A stretch of 64,000 bases of DNA from Stenopsyche tienmushanensis (Eukaryota; Arthropoda; Insecta; Trichoptera; Stenopsychidae). Under the pieces are notes generated by a model. That model was not told where the DNA came from and made no database searches. It was given only the letters and a program-made list of their open reading frames with translations. Location: positions 1,860,001 through 1,924,000 of the forward strand of contig WACJ01000402.1 in the NCBI GenBank assembly GCA_008973525.1, read 5' to 3'. Below, piece by piece: positions 60,716-64,000 of the stretch. The position numbers and the translations under genes were made by a program. How positions within the stretch are numbered: the first letter of the stretch is position 1; each line of letters starts with the position of its first letter.

Positions 60716-61317
60716 CTCGGGTGGGTATTAGACTCCACGATGCCCACCCATAAAACCCCAGGGGGGGGAGCCAATCCTACGTCCGTTGGCAACGGTTGAA
60801 CCCCTGAGGTGTCGTCGGTTTGCTCACTAAACGCAGCTGGAGTAACCCAGATAACATGAGTTGGAAATCGGCTGTCCCACACACCCCATAAAGGGGTGTG
60901 TGGGACAGCCGATTACAGTAATTGGTAGAGACTGTGTCAAAAGGCTCACCACTGTCCTCAACAGCTTAGGCATACCAGGGGAGAACGGTTTTAGTCCGTT
61001 CGAACGGCGACTCGTCTCCGTGGCTAGGTACAAGGAATGACCGAACTGATACGAGTACCATGGGGAAGAGGTAGTCCCTGCAGGTCTTTCTCGCGGAAAC
61101 CTCGCTTCCTCTGAAGGGCGTGGAGCAAAAGGGGTGGGCACCTGGACGCTCCGCGCGTAGCGTTTCTCAGTGGAGCTTAAGGTTCAGTGGAAGGCACTCT
61201 TTGTGTGGCTAGTCCGGGGTAACCCAGAAAAGACCATACAGCAGCGCAGGAAAACGGGTTTCGAATATTAATTAATCCCCAATCCAGTCAGTCGCTGTCT
61301 GATGTCTGTCGTCTTGT
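60716..61317 (+). mobile_element. GC-rich insertion with 12-bp target duplication, possibly LINE/SINE-derived
   Basis: The 12-mer CACCATATGATT occurs immediately before (60704-60715) and after (61318-61329) a 602-bp block that is far more GC-rich than anything nearby. There are no terminal inverted repeats, which favours a retroposed element over a cut-and-paste one. It begins with CTCGGGTGGG, contains an eight-G run and a 22-bp perfect hairpin, and ends without poly-A. The minus strand is open for 104 codons (60827-61141), but I see no known domain. Orientation is uncertain. Confidence 0.7.
60866..60914. repeat. 22-bp perfect hairpin in the GC-rich insertion
   Basis: AATCGGCTGTCCCACACACC then CC (60866-60887), the loop ATAAA, then the exact inverse (60893-60914). 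No mismatch in 22 pairs. Strong enough to form in RNA or extruded DNA. Confidence 0.92.
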
Positions 61318-61716
61318 CACCATATGATTTGATGTCGCAATTCGAGAGGTGAGTCTCGCTCACCACTCGGTTTGTAGCGGAAACTATGCGTGGCAATAAC
61401 TAGCTATAAGATTTTCTTATCTGAAATTAGTCCGTAACCACGAACCGGACTGCAGTGTTTGACTTCAACTTCAGATTCCAAAAATATCTGCTTTGAATGG
61501 AAAATTGTAAAACTTACCCCGACAAACCGGGCATACATCTTGGCAATTGTTTTATGAAAGATCACACAGCAAAATTAGATTAATATTTAAGAAATAATAT
61601 GCACAAATGTGTAAAGATACATAAAATGTTTAAGTATAAAATGTGTATACATCAATTTGTGTGTCTCAAGTTGCTAGTTAGCCGCGCAAAAAAGGATCTC
61701 GAATGCAAAGGGTTAA

Positions 61717-64000
61717 TTTTTTGTCTTAAAATTCTATCACCATAAAGCTCAATTGCATATGTATTGTATATGGGTAATTCCTCTTTCATTTTATGTAATA
61801 GTCCTCAAAAAAATATATTGCATTACTCCTGATATTTGGTTTTAGTAACTGATGTAATTTATAAAGCATTTGATTTCTGTTATTAGAGTGCTATTTTTGA
61901 AAGTACAAATTTAATCAGCCAAAATTCTTCATCTTATTAATTTTCAAGCTTTACTGTCGCCATTTGGGGTTGTTTATGAAGGTATCACAATCAAAGTATT
62001 CTCGTCGAGGAATGACATTGCGATGGATGCGTTATAAAACAGGTGATCATTTTACCGAGGGGAGCCCTTTAAACGAAGTGCCGGCGAAGGGGGTGGCTGT
62101 CGGTAGGGTTGCTACTGTAATTAGTTTGAATATTGCATTTGATGATGATTGCTTGCGGTCGGGAGTCACAATAATGACATCACAGCCGAACCGTGAAATG
62201 ATAGGGTGCGGACGACAGAGCTCATCTAACCGTTTTACAACCACTGCCTTCACAATTTAACTCGATACCGGTTTAACGCGCACTGCTGAATATTTTTATC
62301 ACTATGACATGGTGTTTTAATTAATTTGTCACGGAGACAGTTGCTCAAATGGCCTAAATCAATTTTAATATTAATCCGTCTTTAAATCGCCGCTCAACTT
62401 TGCCGGAATTCCGAGTTTTCGTCATATTTTACGATTTTAAGCAGATGGCAAAGGGAGGAAGACTTGTTAAACAGATGTTAACTTTAAGATCGTTAACCAG
62501 GTCGCTAAAACAAAGAGTTAAGAAGAGATTTGCAATTAAGAAGTAATCCTTTTTTTACCTCCCTTGGAGCATTTTCGCTGCGGGGATAAGACTAAAAATG
62601 TGTAAATGCTTTTGTCTCTGAATATATTAAAAGCGACGGTCTCTTGCGGCTGAAAATGCATTGTTATTTTTTTAATATAGGAAATAAAGACTCTTAAAGA
62701 AAATAAAAGTCGGGTAAAAAAAGTAAAATTTATATCGTTGCCTTCTTTCAACCCCCTCTGAATGCTCGGATGCCTACTTGTATTTAAAAGCGCAGACTAT
62801 TCAAATGAATTTATATTTTTTGCCACTTATTCTCGTGATGAAATTCATCGTAGTCAATGATGCTAAATTATAAAATCAGTCAATATGATATTTTTGTGAT
62901 GCATTTTTTAAAGGTATATACAAGTAAAACGTAATGTAATTTTAATAGGATAATTTGCATTTCATGTGATCAACTTAATGTTCTGGATGCATTTGTACGT
63001 TAATTGTAAAGCTTCGTCAATTTTCGACGTATGAATTACTTTACCAGTGAAACAGTAGTGGGCAACCCAAATTATGTAGATCCAGCAATACCCAAACGTG
63101 CATAATTTGATGGTTTGTTTGATTAACTAATGAACTGGACACTCTGCAGCTAGCGTACAAATCCAAATATTCCCCATAAAACTTCGCTATAAACTAGGGA
63201 CTAGTACGCGGAACTAAGTCATTAAATTTCAAGGAAAATAATTCAAAACAAATCTGCACAATGGACCGTGGCGGAAAAACTTTCCACCGTCATCTTTCAT
63301 AAATCCAAACGGTAGCCGAGCCGTTGGCAATTGCGGAAATCTCGAAAACCAACCCTGGCCTGCATCCAACACTAATTGAAGAAGAAGCGGGCGAAATACA
63401 ATTGCACATTCTTGGCGTAAAGTCCTCGCCCGGGACCCTAAATCACGATGGAAACAATCACGAAAACAATCGTACACCATTTATAAAGCAACCCCGTCTT
63501 GTATCCATAAAACTCAATCTAAATTCAACACATTGAATCTAGACATGGCCCTAAATTCTTTCATCGTAAATTAAGTCAAACACTTTATATATGGGAAGTA
63601 TATTTATTTTGCTAAAATGTAAAATTTTGTCCAAATATTCATAGACCATCTTTTCACCTCCAAAATAATCTTACAGTTTTTCTACATCCATATTTAATTA
63701 CAAGCACTGCACATACTTTCTGATTCTGTTCAGCGAATGAAAACTATTATCTTTGGGCTAAAATTTTTAAATTTGGATTCGTCCATCCATCAGCATTTAT
63801 CCAATCAGCAATTCTTCAATTTTTATGATAAGAGCAGTGTTTTCTGGTTATTCAATTTGTTGAATTTGAGCTTTTTCAGCGCTATACATTCATAAAGTTC
63901 ACATGAATTCAAGCAGCTTTTCACTGTAGATATGTATTATATGATCAGGTTTCATTTAATTTTGCAGTTAACAGTATAATAAAGTTATCATCAGCAAAGG
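61717..64000. other. Spacer with a unique GC-balanced block
   Basis: A unique CpG-containing block lies at about 62000-62760, and a smaller one at 63220-63500. The rest is AT-rich. Overlapping frames at 61964-62260 and 63229-63536 carry no recognisable domain. No RNA gene seen. Confidence 0.4.

Larger units (their letters stand above)
60671..61716. mobile_element. TTAA element with nested GC-rich insertion
   Basis: Left end TTAACACTTTGCACTCGA; right end read inward TTAACCCTTTGCATTCGA, 16 of 18 identical, with TTAA at 60671-60674 and 61713-61716. A subterminal motif TCGA.AGGTGA.T.TC.CTCACCA occurs twice in direct orientation (about 60685-60709 and 61341-61365); before the insertion the two lay about 40 bp apart. 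The insertion at 60716-61317 is described separately. Confidence 0.75.

Noticed and set aside
60827..61141. 104-codon minus-strand frame as a host gene
   Set aside because: It lies wholly inside the inserted GC-rich element and includes one arm of the hairpin. A chance frame in stop-poor DNA.
1..64000. CRISPR arrays, bacterial operons, ribosome-binding sites, viral genomes
   Set aside because: No regularly spaced repeats, no clustered genes and no viral protein signatures seen on either strand.

Overview
This is a 64 kb, strongly AT-rich stretch of animal nuclear DNA, almost certainly from an insect. I see no bacterial gene organisation, no complete protein-coding gene, no rRNA, no functional tRNA and no CRISPR array. 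The evidence for an insect is three broken copies of a mellifera/cecropia-type mariner transposon, hAT, pogo/jerky and TTAA-inserting DNA transposons, and a tRNA-derived SINE. The order of insect cannot be settled by eye. The window looks like a gene desert or the inside of a very long intron.

Layout. 0.7-1.2 kb is a full-length SINE with a poly-A tail and target-site duplication. 1.6-2.7 kb holds a TTAA-flanked miniature element with a hAT miniature element nested in it, plus a tiny hairpin element. 7.4 kb and 48.7 kb each hold a sharp acceptor-donor signal that looks like a recursive-splicing (ratchet) point on the + strand. 8.6-8.8 kb has hAT and SINE remnants. 12.9-13.6 kb is another TTAA element. 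15.0-16.0, 26.1-26.5 and 56.7-57.6 kb are mariner copies. 19.2-20.9 kb is a TTAA element carrying a decayed transposon ORF and a nested short SINE. 24.4, 35.6 and 48.9-50.1 kb (with a scrap at 10.4 kb) are copies of one transposon family whose ORF remnant has a TQNANES-type signature. 31.3 and 37.9-38.6 kb are related hAT elements. 39.1, 41.2, 41.6, 44.2, 54.9 and 60.7-61.7 kb are further inverted-repeat elements. 51.9-52.2 kb is a jerky/pogo fragment.

Between the transposons lie unique blocks of roughly 0.4-1.4 kb that are visibly richer in C, G and CpG (about 3.2-4.0, 9.5-10.3, 11.0-12.0, 16.4-17.8, 22.0-23.2, 25.0-25.8, 27.6-28.5, 29.2-29.9, 32.2-33.3, 36.9-37.5, 40.2-40.6, 43.0-44.0, 46.0-47.0, 50.1-51.3, 53.0-53.6, 55.7-56.7, 57.8-58.5, 59.7-60.3, 62.0-62.8 kb). 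None reads as a convincing gene. Their contrast with the surrounding AT-rich DNA makes them candidates for conserved regulatory DNA around a developmental gene. That is inference.

The only host coding sequence I can argue for is one 134-nt candidate exon on the minus strand at 58.5 kb: acceptor, open frame ending in a membrane-spanning segment, then a donor. How the parts work together: the + strand ratchet-like sites suggest that much of the window may be intron of one giant + strand gene. The transposons have inserted into that DNA and into each other. The minus-strand exon would belong to a nested or neighbouring gene.
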